Notes under the pieces: model-generated
The model's database searches: none
Told to the model about the DNA's origin: nothing
What the model saw: only the letters and a program-made list of their open reading frames with translations
NCBI RefSeq assembly: GCF_040436365.1
Contig: NZ_AP026369.1
Location: forward strand, 2,156,501 to 2,220,500
Length of the DNA stretch: 64,000 nt
Source of the DNA: Hydrogenimonas sp. SS33
GTDB lineage: Bacteria > Campylobacterota > Campylobacteria > Campylobacterales > Hydrogenimonadaceae
Reading direction: 5' to 3'
In this document: one piece after another, positions 8,307 to 16,192 of the stretch
Layout of the letters: each line of letters opens with the position of its first letter
Position numbering within the stretch: the first letter of the stretch is position 1
Position numbers and translations under genes: made by a program

Positions 8307-8368
8307 CTGGTCATTGGTAGCTGCCTTGCAGCCCCTCTCCGTTCACCGTTCACCGTTCACCGTTCACC
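8307..8368. repeat. Heptamer element: TGGTCATTGG, hairpin, then GTTCACC x4
   Basis: CTGGTCATTGG is followed by a GCTGC-CTT-GCAGC hairpin (8320-8332) and four perfect GTTCACC heptamers (8341-8368). It lies directly upstream of the ATPase start. Confidence 0.8.
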
Positions 8369-8385
8369 TGCAACCTGGAGTCGAG

Positions 8386-9069
8386 ATGATTGAAGTCAGA
8401 AATGTGACGAAGGTGTTCAACCAGGGCCGTCCCAACGAAATGACGGCGCTCAAAGATGTCTCTTTCGAAGTGGGGGAGAATGAACTGGCCATTCTCAAAG
8501 GGCCCAGCGGCAGCGGGAAGAGTACGCTGCTCTCTCTCATTGCCGCTTTGCAGAAGCCGACCTTCGGGGAGGTGGTCGTGGCGGGGGAGCGGGTCTCCAA
8601 GCTTCCGGAGGATTTTGCGGCGCTCTATCGGCGCAGGCGCATCGGCTTTGTCTTTCAGAAATTCAATCTCATACCGACTTTGAGCGTCTACGAAAACATC
8701 ATCACGCCCCTGGTCCCGGAAAACCTGGGCGAAAAGGAGCTGGAGGCGAAGGCGCGGCGGGTGATGGAGGAGTTTTCCATCGCCCACAAACGGGACGAAT
8801 TGGCCAAGAACCTCTCCGGCGGGGAACAGCAGCGCACCGCCATCGCCCGGGCGCTGCTCAACGACCCGCCCATTCTCCTGGCGGACGAACCCACCGCCAA
8901 CCTGGATGAAAGGCTGGCCGGGGATTTCCTCTCCTACGTGCGGCGTATCAAGGAGGAGGGCAAAACCATCCTCATCGCCACCCACGACCCCCTCTTTTTC
9001 GGACTCGACATCACGGACAGAGAGATCGAGATGCATAATGGGAGGATCGTCTCGGTGAATAAGGAATGA
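8386..9069 (+). CDS. LolD/MacB-type ABC transporter ATPase
   Basis: A 227-residue ATPase with Walker A GPSGSGKST, Q-loop VFQKFNLIPTLSVYEN, signature LSGGEQQRTAIARALL, Walker B ILLADEPTANLD and H-loop ATHDP. It starts at ATG 8386 after ctggag; an upstream extension would cross a heptamer array and is unlikely to be coding. Partner of the permease at 7135-8304. Confidence 0.9.
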   Translation: MIEVRNVTKVFNQGRPNEMTALKDVSFEVGENELAILKGPSGSGKSTLLSLIAALQKPTFGEVVVAGERVSKLPEDFAALYRRRRIGFVFQKFNLIPTLSVYENIITPLVPENLGEKELEAKARRVMEEFSIAHKRDELAKNLSGGEQQRTAIARALLNDPPILLADEPTANLDERLAGDFLSYVRRIKEEGKTILIATHDPLFFGLDITDREIEMHNGRIVSVNKE

Positions 9070-9100
9070 AATGGTTGACGGTGGAAATGTTTGAAAGTTA

Positions 9101-9137
9101 TTGGTCATTGGTCATTGGTCATTGGGTGATTGGGTCA
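9101..9137. repeat. Heptamer tract TTGGTCA x3 plus variants
   Basis: Three perfect TTGGTCA units (9101-9121) are followed by TTGGGTGA and TTGGGTCA. It is the same heptamer as the long array at 56262. Confidence 0.8.
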
Positions 9138-9174
9138 TCGCGTAAAATTGTCATTTTTTTTGTAAATAGTAAAC

Positions 9175-9202
9175 TTTTCACTTTTCACTTTTCACTTTTC
9201 AC
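9175..9202. repeat. Heptamer tract TTTTCAC x4
   Basis: Four perfect TTTTCAC units end just before the ggaaggg ribosome site of the gene at 9221. Confidence 0.8.
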
Positions 9203-9220
9203 TTTTTCCGGAAGGGCACC

Positions 9221-10189
9221 ATGCTGACACTCCTTTCGCCCGATGTCATCGCCATATGGATACTCGATGCCATTCTCTTTCTCTTCGCCCTGCTGGCGTT
9301 GGCCGTGGCGGGGCAGATCGTCGCAAGGTGGGATGTGCGCGCGACGACGCCGCTGCAGTATGCGCTGGAGAAGCGGGCCTATCTGGCGGCGACGATCGTC
9401 GACTATATCTTCATACTCAAACTTCCGCTCTTTCTCTACTTCATCTATACCCTCGACCAGCTCTCCACCATCCTGCCCGGTGCCATGTGCGCGGCAGGGG
9501 TGACCAACGCCACGGTCTACGGCATGCCCCTCTTTGCCGTGAAAATCCTCAACCTCTATCTCTTCGGCCTCTGGATCGTCCTCAACCGCATCGACCGCGC
9601 CAAACCCGACTACCCTTACACGAAAGCGAAATTCTGGTTCTATATCTTCATTTTCCCCTTTTTCGCACTGGAGCTGGGGCTGGAGCTGCTTCACTTCGGC
9701 CATATCAACCCCCATGCCATCGTCAGTTGCTGCGGCACCCTCTTTTCGGCCGCCAAAACCTCGGCGGTGTCGACCTTCATCCAGCTTCCCGCTCCGGTGA
9801 TTCTCACCGTTTTCTACGGGACTTTCGCGCTCATCCTCCTGTCGTGGCGACGGCGCCGGACGGGGCTTTTTGCCCTGCTGAATCTGCTTTTCGTGCCGGT
9901 GGCCATCGTTTCGCTGATCGCCCTCTTTTCCACCTATGTCTACGAGCTGCCCCACCACCACTGCCCCTTCTGCCTGCTGCAAAAAGATTACCACTACGTA
10001 GGCTACCTGATGTACGCCACTCTTTTTGCCGGCACTTTCTTCGCCCCGGCGGCCTGGATGGCCCGGCGGCTCGGCTACCCGGCGGCCGAAAAGTGGCTGC
10101 GATGGTCCCTGGCCGGCGATACGCTCTATCTGTTTTTGGTATCATATTACCCGATCGCTTTTTATCTGAAAAACGGAGTGTGGTTGTGA
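9221..10189 (+). CDS. Polytopic membrane protein with CPFC motif
   Basis: A 322-residue protein with about seven or eight transmembrane helices. Near residue 248 it carries a histidine-cysteine motif, LPHHHCPFCLLQ, at the start of a helix, and a CC pair in VSCCGTLF near residue 171. CPFC next to a membrane helix resembles redox-active pairs of VKOR/DsbB-like proteins, but I cannot assign a family. It lies between the ABC exporter and another NosL-type gene, whose GTG start overlaps its stop (GTGA), so a role in copper or disulfide handling for NosL proteins is a reasonable guess. Confidence 0.75.
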   Translation: MLTLLSPDVIAIWILDAILFLFALLALAVAGQIVARWDVRATTPLQYALEKRAYLAATIVDYIFILKLPLFLYFIYTLDQLSTILPGAMCAAGVTNATVYGMPLFAVKILNLYLFGLWIVLNRIDRAKPDYPYTKAKFWFYIFIFPFFALELGLELLHFGHINPHAIVSCCGTLFSAAKTSAVSTFIQLPAPVILTVFYGTFALILLSWRRRRTGLFALLNLLFVPVAIVSLIALFSTYVYELPHHHCPFCLLQKDYHYVGYLMYATLFAGTFFAPAAWMARRLGYPAAEKWLRWSLAGDTLYLFLVSYYPIAFYLKNGVWL

Positions 10190-10671
10190 AAAAATGGTGG
10201 ATCGTCATAGGCGTGGTGCTGATGCTTTTGGCAGCGGGTTGCGGCGGTCGGGGAGAGAGCGGCGGCCTCAAAAGCCCAAACGGCGGGCCGGTGACGTTCA
10301 AACCCGAGAGCCTTGCCTGCCCCCAGTGCCGCATGCCGCTCAAAGGGCTCAAGGACAGCGCCCAGTATGTCGCCGAAAACGGCGATGTGACCGTGTTCGA
10401 CGACCCGGGGTGCATGGTGCTCTGGCTGCAGGATCACGGCATCGATGCCGACGGGGCGAAGATCTATGTCTATACCCGCGATACGAAACGGTGGATCGAC
10501 GCGAAAAAGGCCTACTATTCCCAGACCGATGCCACACCGATGGGGTACGGCTTCGGCGCCTACGAAAAGAGGGCGAAGGATCGCATAGGATTTGATGAGA
10601 TGCGACTGCGCGTCCTACGGGGCCTGACGCTGAAAGACCCCAAGATACGGAAGAAACTTTTGGGGTATTAG
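10186..10671 (+). CDS. NosL-type lipoprotein, second close copy
   Basis: A 161-residue lipoprotein (lipobox LLAAGC) with the NosL motif CPQCRMPL and downstream features DDPGCMVLWL, WIDAKKAYY and TPMGYGFGAYE. It matches the gene at 3653 feature by feature, so the two are paralogues. The GTG start at 10186 overlaps the TGA of the preceding membrane protein, which indicates translational coupling. Its stop abuts the next gene without a gap. Confidence 0.87.
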   Translation: MKKWWIVIGVVLMLLAAGCGGRGESGGLKSPNGGPVTFKPESLACPQCRMPLKGLKDSAQYVAENGDVTVFDDPGCMVLWLQDHGIDADGAKIYVYTRDTKRWIDAKKAYYSQTDATPMGYGFGAYEKRAKDRIGFDEMRLRVLRGLTLKDPKIRKKLLGY

Positions 10672-10866
10672 ATGCCGACGGTACTCAGAATTGGCCCTTA
10701 TCGTTTCTTCTTTTATAGCAATGAATGCGGAGAACCGCCCCATATTCATATTCAACATCAAGATAAACTTGCAAAATTCTGGTTGCAACCAGTACAATTG
10801 GCTAAGTCGATACGCTTCTCCCCGCAGGAGCTGAAAAAACTGGAAAAAAACGGTGAGAGAGAGTGA
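10672..10866 (+). CDS. DUF4160 protein
   Basis: A 64-residue protein reading MPTVLRIGPYRFFFYSNE then EPPHIHI, the hallmark of DUF4160. The PHIHI segment is the conserved core. It pairs with a DUF2442 protein next door, a combination found widely and sometimes suspected of being a toxin-antitoxin-like unit. The local sequence is visibly richer in A+T than its neighbours, which fits acquisition by transfer. Confidence 0.85.
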   Translation: MPTVLRIGPYRFFFYSNECGEPPHIHIQHQDKLAKFWLQPVQLAKSIRFSPQELKKLEKNGERE

Positions 10867-10889
10867 ATCGATATTCTTGGAGGCATGGT

Positions 10890-11141
10890 ATGGATATTTC
10901 GGTACAAAGTGAACCCACGGCTTACAAACTGGAGTTTACAGAGAGTGAAATGATTCTTTTTCTCAAAGATGGTAGGATTCTTCATGTTCCTCTGGTATGG
11001 TTTCCGAAGCTGGAAAATGCCGAGAAAGAGAGTTTGAAAAATTTTCAATGGCTTGGAGACGGCGAAGGGATCCATTGGCCGGAGCTGGATGAAGATATCA
11101 GTGTCAAAGGCCTGTTGATGGGCTGTGAAAACGTAGCATAA
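10890..11141 (+). CDS. DUF2442 protein
   Basis: An 83-residue protein with the DUF2442 core: EMILFLKDGRILHVPLVWFPKL then NFQWLGDGEGIHWPELDEDISVKGLL, split here for length. ATG 10890 was chosen for its ttggagg ribosome site at ideal spacing; a GTG at 10863 overlapping the previous stop is an alternative. The domain binds no known ligand; in other genomes it accompanies DUF4160. Confidence 0.85.
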   Translation: MDISVQSEPTAYKLEFTESEMILFLKDGRILHVPLVWFPKLENAEKESLKNFQWLGDGEGIHWPELDEDISVKGLLMGCENVA

Positions 11142-11150
11142 AGGAAAGAG

Positions 11151-11438
11151 ATGAACAAACAGACAGAACCCGAATTCACCTCGATGATCAAAGCCAAGCC
11201 GATGGGCGGCTGGGTTATCGAACTGACCGAAACGGCGACCGGCAAGACGGTCATCTGCGATACGCTGGACGAGTATATGGAGAAGATCGAAGAGTTGGGC
11301 ATGGAGTACGGCCCCGACATGCAGGTGGCCTGGAGTGTGGACCCGACGGTGGACAAAAAGATCATGGATGCCTATGTACTCGAAATACGGGGCCTGATGA
11401 AGAGGTATCAGGAAGAAACCGGTGTTTCAGAAGGGTAG
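11151..11438 (+). CDS. Conserved-looking small soluble protein, function unknown
   Basis: A 95-residue acidic cytoplasmic protein without signal or membrane segment. It reads as a small alpha/beta domain (GGWVIELTETATGKTVICDT) followed by helices (LDEYMEKIEELG, YVLEIRGLMKRY). It has a ribosome site (aaagag) and follows the DUF2442 gene by 9 bp, but base composition returns to the local norm. I do not recognise the family. Confidence 0.65.
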   Translation: MNKQTEPEFTSMIKAKPMGGWVIELTETATGKTVICDTLDEYMEKIEELGMEYGPDMQVAWSVDPTVDKKIMDAYVLEIRGLMKRYQEETGVSEG

Positions 11439-11488
11439 GCTATATTATTTATAAATAAGAAAAATAAATAGTTTTATTTTTTTGGAAA

Positions 11489-11531
11489 TTGACCTGAGTC
11501 AAAAAGGTTTTATAAGAAAGACCGATATAAT
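11489..11531 (+). promoter_or_regulatory. CRP/FNR-type operator and promoter
   Basis: A perfect inverted repeat TTGAC-CTGA-GTCAA (11489-11502) has the five-base half-sites and four-base spacer of FNR-family boxes. A consensus -10 box TATAAT lies at 11526-11531. The operator centre falls about 42 bp upstream of the expected transcript start, the class II activator position. It controls the exported protein at 11561. Confidence 0.65.
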
Positions 11532-11560
11532 GCTCCAAATTCCCCCAAAGGAGTCGGAGC

Positions 11561-12142
11561 ATGATGAAACGTTGGATGATCGGTATGGCCGCCGCCGCTT
11601 TGGTGGCGACGGCCGCGACGGCGGAGATGAAGGCGAAAGAGGCCTACGACTATATGACCAAAGTGCTGGTGGGAGAGTGGAAGATGTCTCCCGCCGACAA
11701 GCAGATCGGCACGACGGGCGCCCATCTGCATCCGGCGGTCAAGCGCCTGCTGGGGACCGACCGCACCGGCGTGGCCTACAAAGTGATCGGCCGGGGCGCG
11801 ACGCTGCAGGAGGACCTGCTTCCCAACACGATGAAGCAGATGGTGACGATGTACTACTGCAACGATTTCCACCACTGCACCGAACTGCAGGCGACCCACT
11901 ACTGCGCCAAGCAGAACCATCCCGCTTTCATCTTCAACGAAAAAGAGAGCAATCCCCACAAACTGGTGTTCGACTGCGACGAAGAGAACAGCGAAGTGTG
12001 TGATTCGGATGAAGCCCATATCCACCACATCATTCTGGAACTCTCTGACAACAACAATCACCTGAAATCCTCCTACATCGCCTACAAAAACGGCGAGCGG
12101 GCTTCCAAACACTCCATCTACCACTTCGACCGGAAAAAATAA
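11561..12142 (+). CDS. Exported protein of unknown function, FNR-type promoter
   Basis: A 193-residue protein with an aaaggag ribosome site and a cleavable signal (about 20 residues, ending ATA-AE). The mature part is rich in His and Cys: YYCNDFHHCTELQATHYC, FDCDEENSEVC and AHIHHI. These spaced cysteines and histidines could bind metal or form disulfides. The promoter carries an FNR-like site, so it is probably switched on under oxygen limitation or nitrogen-oxide stress. I do not recognise the family. Confidence 0.75.
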   Translation: MMKRWMIGMAAAALVATAATAEMKAKEAYDYMTKVLVGEWKMSPADKQIGTTGAHLHPAVKRLLGTDRTGVAYKVIGRGATLQEDLLPNTMKQMVTMYYCNDFHHCTELQATHYCAKQNHPAFIFNEKESNPHKLVFDCDEENSEVCDSDEAHIHHIILELSDNNNHLKSSYIAYKNGERASKHSIYHFDRKK

Positions 12143-12149
12143 AAAATGA

Positions 12150-12196
12150 AGTGAGAGGGTGGAATTGCCGCTATGCGGCTGGTGGGAAGGTGAGAA
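12150..12196. repeat. Hairpin flanked by GTGAGAGG/GGTGGGAA repeats
   Basis: GTGAGAGGGTGG, then a GCCGC-TAT-GCGGC hairpin, then GGTGGGAA + GGTGAGAA, which are the reverse complements of the octamers at 7084-7122. It lies between two converging genes. Confidence 0.65.
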
Positions 12197-12222
12197 GTTT
12201 TCCGCTTTCCCATTCCCTCAAA

Positions 12223-12717
12223 TCAGCCCCAGCCGAGGTCGGCGGGGCGGATCGCCCGGCGTATCGTTTCCAGCTTTTTCGTCAGGTCTTCATGGCCGCG
12301 GTATTTGATGCGCGCCATGGGGAGCCATGTTTCTATCATTTTCTGCATCGTCTTTTCCGACGGGTTCTTCGCCGTCAGCAGGTCCAAGATTCGCGCTGTA
12401 ATACTTTGGGCTTCCCGGGGGGTGCTTTCGGGTGAGAGGAGCCGGGAGAAGGCCCGGGTCAGGGCTTTGTCGATATCGAGCCGGCTTTGGGCGTTTTTTT
12501 CCAGCGTCACACTCTGTTTGTCCGGTGTCGCGCGGCATCCAAGCAGCGAGAGGGTGTTTAAAACGTGGTCGGGCAGTGATGGAAATGTGGTTTTGAGTTC
12601 GACCTTCTGGCCGACACCCAGGGCGTTGCACAGCGGCAAGAGGGCTCTCGGCTTTTCTACATCGGCGGCCTGCAGGGCCATGGCGGCAAGAGGTGCCAAC
12701 AAAAAGCAGCGTTTCAT
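12223..12717 (-). CDS. Exported protein of unknown function downstream of nnrS
   Basis: A 164-residue protein starting MKRCFLLAPLAAMALQAAD, a clear signal peptide. The rest is mostly helical with two cysteines (LPLCNALG and LLGCRATP). Its ATG overlaps the nnrS stop (ATGA), so the two are co-translated. A longer upstream reading would lie inside nnrS and is rejected. Possibly a periplasmic helper of NnrS; no family recognised. Confidence 0.75.
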   Translation of the reverse strand: MKRCFLLAPLAAMALQAADVEKPRALLPLCNALGVGQKVELKTTFPSLPDHVLNTLSLLGCRATPDKQSVTLEKNAQSRLDIDKALTRAFSRLLSPESTPREAQSITARILDLLTAKNPSEKTMQKMIETWLPMARIKYRGHEDLTKKLETIRRAIRPADLGWG

Positions 12718-13922
12718 CGGCCGGGCGCACCCCGGAAGAGGGTGGGGCCGAATTTGATGCCCCATGCCAGAAAGAGCAGCAGCCACAGGGTCGCCGCCAG
12801 GTCGAAGAGCCACGCCATGTCAAGCCCCAGGCCCAGTGCCAGGGAGTAGAAGAAACGGGCCAGCACCACGACCTGGGTGAACCAGAAGAGGGCCGTGGAG
12901 AAGCGGTCGGCATGGGGAACCTGCCCCGAATGGCCCAGGGTGACCCGGGTGCCGAAGCCGATGAGGATGGTGGTCATGAAACCCAGCGCCACCAGGTGCA
13001 TGCCGCCGAAGAGAAAGGAGGTTTGCAGCCAGGCGGCGGCGAATTTCAGCACGGCGTCGATGAAAAGCCCTACCGGCAGCCAGAAGAGCCCCAGGTGCAG
13101 GACCCACAAAATGGCGGGCGAGTCGAAAACAGGGAGTCTCCAGGAAAGAAGGGTTTTGGCGAGGTAAAGAGAGAGCGCCAGGGTGACGGCCCCTTCGATG
13201 ACGGGAAAGCCGAGGGCGAAAAGAAGCGCTTTGAGGCCGAAGAGCGAAAGGACGATCGGGATGAAGCGGTTCGGTTTGTCGGCCATGACGTGGCTGAAGA
13301 AGGGGACCATCCGCTGGGCGACGACGAAGGTGAGGAAGAAGAGGTAGAGGTAGACGCCCATGCCGACGCCCCAGGGTTGCCAGGGGAAGTCGTATCCGAA
13401 AAGGCCGTAGGTGACGCCGACGATGAAGATGAGATGGGCCGCAATCCCCATGGCGTGGGCGATCAGAAGCCAGAAAGGGTCGCTCTTTTCGGGCGAGGCT
13501 CCGGTCAGGTAGATGAGCCTGAAGCCGCTGACGGCGAGCAGATGCCCCGCAAAAACGGCGAGGATGCCGATGAGGGCGACGGGTGCATAACCGACGGCAC
13601 CCAGCAGAAAAAGGGTCGTCCCGATTTCATAGAGGATGAAGATTCGGGTATAGAGGGCCACCGGCACCGGCCGGGTCATGCAGAAACGCGGAAAAGTGGT
13701 CAGCAAAAAGCCGTGGAAAAAGTGGCTGAAGACGATGAAGAGCATCGCATAGGCGTGAAAAAGGGAGGCATCCACCGCCATGGGCAGCACCCCTTTGTGC
13801 CCCAGCATGAAAAGGAGCATCGTTATAATGGCCCAGACAATGCCCGTCAGGAAGAAGGGCTGGTGGGGCTGGGAAAGGAAGTAGTCGAAAGGTTTCGTTT
13901 CGTTGTTCGGCCTGAATTGCAT
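12714..13922 (-). CDS. nnrS: NnrS family membrane protein
   Basis: A 402-residue protein with about twelve transmembrane helices and the NnrS opening (PFDYFLSQPHQPFF, then HAYAMLFIVFSHFFHGFLLTTFPRF). Conserved histidines occur in early helices (SHFFHGF) and near HLLAVSG. NnrS proteins are heme- and copper-containing membrane proteins linked to nitric oxide stress, which fits a denitrifying organism. A possible -10 box TACAAT lies about 35 bp upstream on the minus strand. Confidence 0.92.
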   Translation of the reverse strand: MQFRPNNETKPFDYFLSQPHQPFFLTGIVWAIITMLLFMLGHKGVLPMAVDASLFHAYAMLFIVFSHFFHGFLLTTFPRFCMTRPVPVALYTRIFILYEIGTTLFLLGAVGYAPVALIGILAVFAGHLLAVSGFRLIYLTGASPEKSDPFWLLIAHAMGIAAHLIFIVGVTYGLFGYDFPWQPWGVGMGVYLYLFFLTFVVAQRMVPFFSHVMADKPNRFIPIVLSLFGLKALLFALGFPVIEGAVTLALSLYLAKTLLSWRLPVFDSPAILWVLHLGLFWLPVGLFIDAVLKFAAAWLQTSFLFGGMHLVALGFMTTILIGFGTRVTLGHSGQVPHADRFSTALFWFTQVVVLARFFYSLALGLGLDMAWLFDLAATLWLLLFLAWGIKFGPTLFRGAPGR

Positions 13923-13973
13923 GCTGGACTCTCTTGAAAAAGGGTATGAGGCGGCTATTGTAGCAAAAACGGT

Positions 13974-16031
13974 CTATATGTCGAAACGGAGCTCTTCTTC
14001 CGGCTTGTCCGCTACACCCTCATCCGTAACCGTGTCGGCAGTATGGGGAAGGATTTGCGGGAGAGGACGGGGTTCGGAGATATAGTACCCCTGGGCATAA
14101 TCGATGCCCATCTCTTTGACGGTTTCGTAAATTTTTTCCGATGAAACGAATTCCGCGACGGTTTTGATGTCATAGTTGGAAGCGAGACGGCGAATGATGT
14201 CCACAAATTCTCTGGCATCTTCGTCCGTATCGATCTTTTTGATGAAGGAACCGTCGATTTTGAGGTAATCGACTTTCAGCTTGAGAATCTTGGCGAAGTT
14301 GGAGTAGCCCGACCCGAAATCATCGATAGCGATTTTGACGCCGAAATGTTTCACTTTTTCGATGAAGAGCCGGATATCTTCATAATTTTTCGTCTCTTCC
14401 GATTCGAGAAGTTCGAATGTGATGTGATCGCTCTTTTTCGAGAGGGCAAGGCGGTCGATAATGTAATCACGGGTCGGCTGATGGTGAATGTCGTCGGCGG
14501 AGAGATTGACGCTGACATGAATCCCCTCCGTCTCTACGGCATTCATCGCCTGCTTGAAGATCATTCTGGTGATTTCCGGATAGAGTCTGATCTGTTTGGC
14601 AAGAGGGATGAATTCAAAAGGGGAATGGACATTGCCTTTGGTGTCGATCAGGCGTGCCAGGGCTTCGTACTTGACGACGATGCCGCTGCGGACATCTGCG
14701 ATGGCCTGGTAATAGGGAACAATACGATCTTCATGCAGAGCGGCGGTCAACTCCTTTGTCATTGTGATATTTTCCAGATAGCGGTGGGGTTTGATCAGGT
14801 TGCTGTCGTAGATGACGAGACTTTCGTTGGAGTGTTTGGCATGTTTGAGGGCCATATCCGCTTTGATCAGCGGCTTGCGCTGATCGATTGCCACACCGAT
14901 GGAGATTTGCAGAACAAAATCGCCGTTGCTGTCGGTGAAATGGAACTCTTTTGCCAGTTTTGCCGCCTGTTTGATTACGGAAAGGAATGTCCCTGAAGCT
15001 TTTCGGTCGAGTTCCAAAACCGCAAATTCGTCTCCCTGGAGGTGGTAGATGGGGTAGATATAGGGTATGGTCTGCCGCAGATAGGCCGCATAGTCCTTGA
15101 TGATTTTGTCGCCCACTTCCGCGCCGAAAAGATCGTTGTAACTCTGGAACCTGTCGATATTGAAAATGGCGACGGAGGCATGGGAGGCCTTTCCCAGTTT
15201 CTGTATGAAGCTGAACCGGTTGGGCAGTTTGGTCAGAGGGTTCTGCAAAAGGTGTTCGAGTGCCTCGGCCGTCCTCTTTTTGACTTCGATTTCCAGTTTT
15301 TCCGAATATTTTGAAAGTTCGTCGTTTGCCCTGGCCAGTTTGGTCTGAATCTCTTCTCTCTCCTCCAGATAGTTTTTGAGCTTCTGGTTGATGGAGTTGA
15401 CCTCGAAGAGAAGGAATGTAAGCAAAAGAAGGGTCGAACCCGCTACGACCATGGAGACATAGAAAGTATCATGCAATCGTTTTCTCTCTTCCGCAATCCT
15501 GTTTTGAAAGATCGTTCTGAAACGCTGTTTCAGGTTTCTGACGGCGGAGAGAAGGGTCTTGTAGGAGACGACATAGTGGGTGTGGAGTTTTTGAAGATTT
15601 TTCAGGTTCTCCTTGTTGCCGTCGAAAGCCTGTCCATGCTGCATTTTGAGATACGCTTTCCGTATCCGGTTGAAGGTGAGATACTCTTTTTCCAGAGCAT
15701 CAAGTGCCTGTCCCAGTTGCGGGTTGCCAAGGTTTTTCTGCTGGAAGTCAGAGACAGAATCGAAAATAGCCGACGCTTTGCCGGAATCGAGGCTGTTTTT
15801 TCTTTCGGATACCTGCCCGGAGTTCATACCGAGACTGCTTTCAAGGGTTCCGATGTAGAGATGGTTGATATGCTCTTCCAGCCTGTCGAGAGGAACCAGA
15901 ACCTTGTTGTGGAATACATTGGCCTCTTCATTCAGACGTATGGTGTTGGAGAGAGTATATACGAGAAAAACGCCTGCCGTAATGAAGGCGGCAAAGATGA
16001 TAAAAAAACGTAAAGAGATATTTTTGATCAT
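13974..16031 (-). CDS. Membrane sensor with degenerate GGDEF and EAL domains
   Basis: A 685-residue protein: transmembrane helix 8-27, a mostly helical periplasmic sensor (28-190), helix 191-210, a coiled coil (215-258), GGDEF domain (260-410) and EAL domain (about 430-665). The cyclase signature is QGDEF instead of GGDEF, so cyclase activity is doubtful. The EAL motif (YEALARL) and DDFGSGYS with following KIDGSFI are intact, so it probably degrades c-di-GMP. Start at ATG 16031 (MIKNISLRFF); the longer reading has no signal logic. Divergent from tonB. Confidence 0.9.
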   Translation of the reverse strand: MIKNISLRFFIIFAAFITAGVFLVYTLSNTIRLNEEANVFHNKVLVPLDRLEEHINHLYIGTLESSLGMNSGQVSERKNSLDSGKASAIFDSVSDFQQKNLGNPQLGQALDALEKEYLTFNRIRKAYLKMQHGQAFDGNKENLKNLQKLHTHYVVSYKTLLSAVRNLKQRFRTIFQNRIAEERKRLHDTFYVSMVVAGSTLLLLTFLLFEVNSINQKLKNYLEEREEIQTKLARANDELSKYSEKLEIEVKKRTAEALEHLLQNPLTKLPNRFSFIQKLGKASHASVAIFNIDRFQSYNDLFGAEVGDKIIKDYAAYLRQTIPYIYPIYHLQGDEFAVLELDRKASGTFLSVIKQAAKLAKEFHFTDSNGDFVLQISIGVAIDQRKPLIKADMALKHAKHSNESLVIYDSNLIKPHRYLENITMTKELTAALHEDRIVPYYQAIADVRSGIVVKYEALARLIDTKGNVHSPFEFIPLAKQIRLYPEITRMIFKQAMNAVETEGIHVSVNLSADDIHHQPTRDYIIDRLALSKKSDHITFELLESEETKNYEDIRLFIEKVKHFGVKIAIDDFGSGYSNFAKILKLKVDYLKIDGSFIKKIDTDEDAREFVDIIRRLASNYDIKTVAEFVSSEKIYETVKEMGIDYAQGYYISEPRPLPQILPHTADTVTDEGVADKPEEELRFDI

Positions 16032-16160
16032 TCGCTCTGTTCCGGTTGGTATGTGCCTATAGAATCGACAGAGGGAAAGAAATGTTAAACGCCATAGAGT
16101 ACTCTTCTTTGCCCCGGGCCGAGGAGAAAAGAACTTTGGGGTATTTTCCCTTCCTTCGGA

Positions 16161-16166
16161 TATAAT
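16161..16166 (+). promoter_or_regulatory. -10 box for the tonB operon
   Basis: TATAAT at 16161-16166 predicts a transcript start near 16173, about 20 bases before the preferred TTG start of tonB at 16193. Confidence 0.5.
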
Positions 16167-16192
16167 GTCAGAAAAACTTGGGCGGCGAAGCA

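Noticed and set aside
12693-13937. 414-codon plus-strand open frame
   Set aside because: Antisense to nnrS, made of charged low-complexity residues, a common artefact in high-GC DNA.
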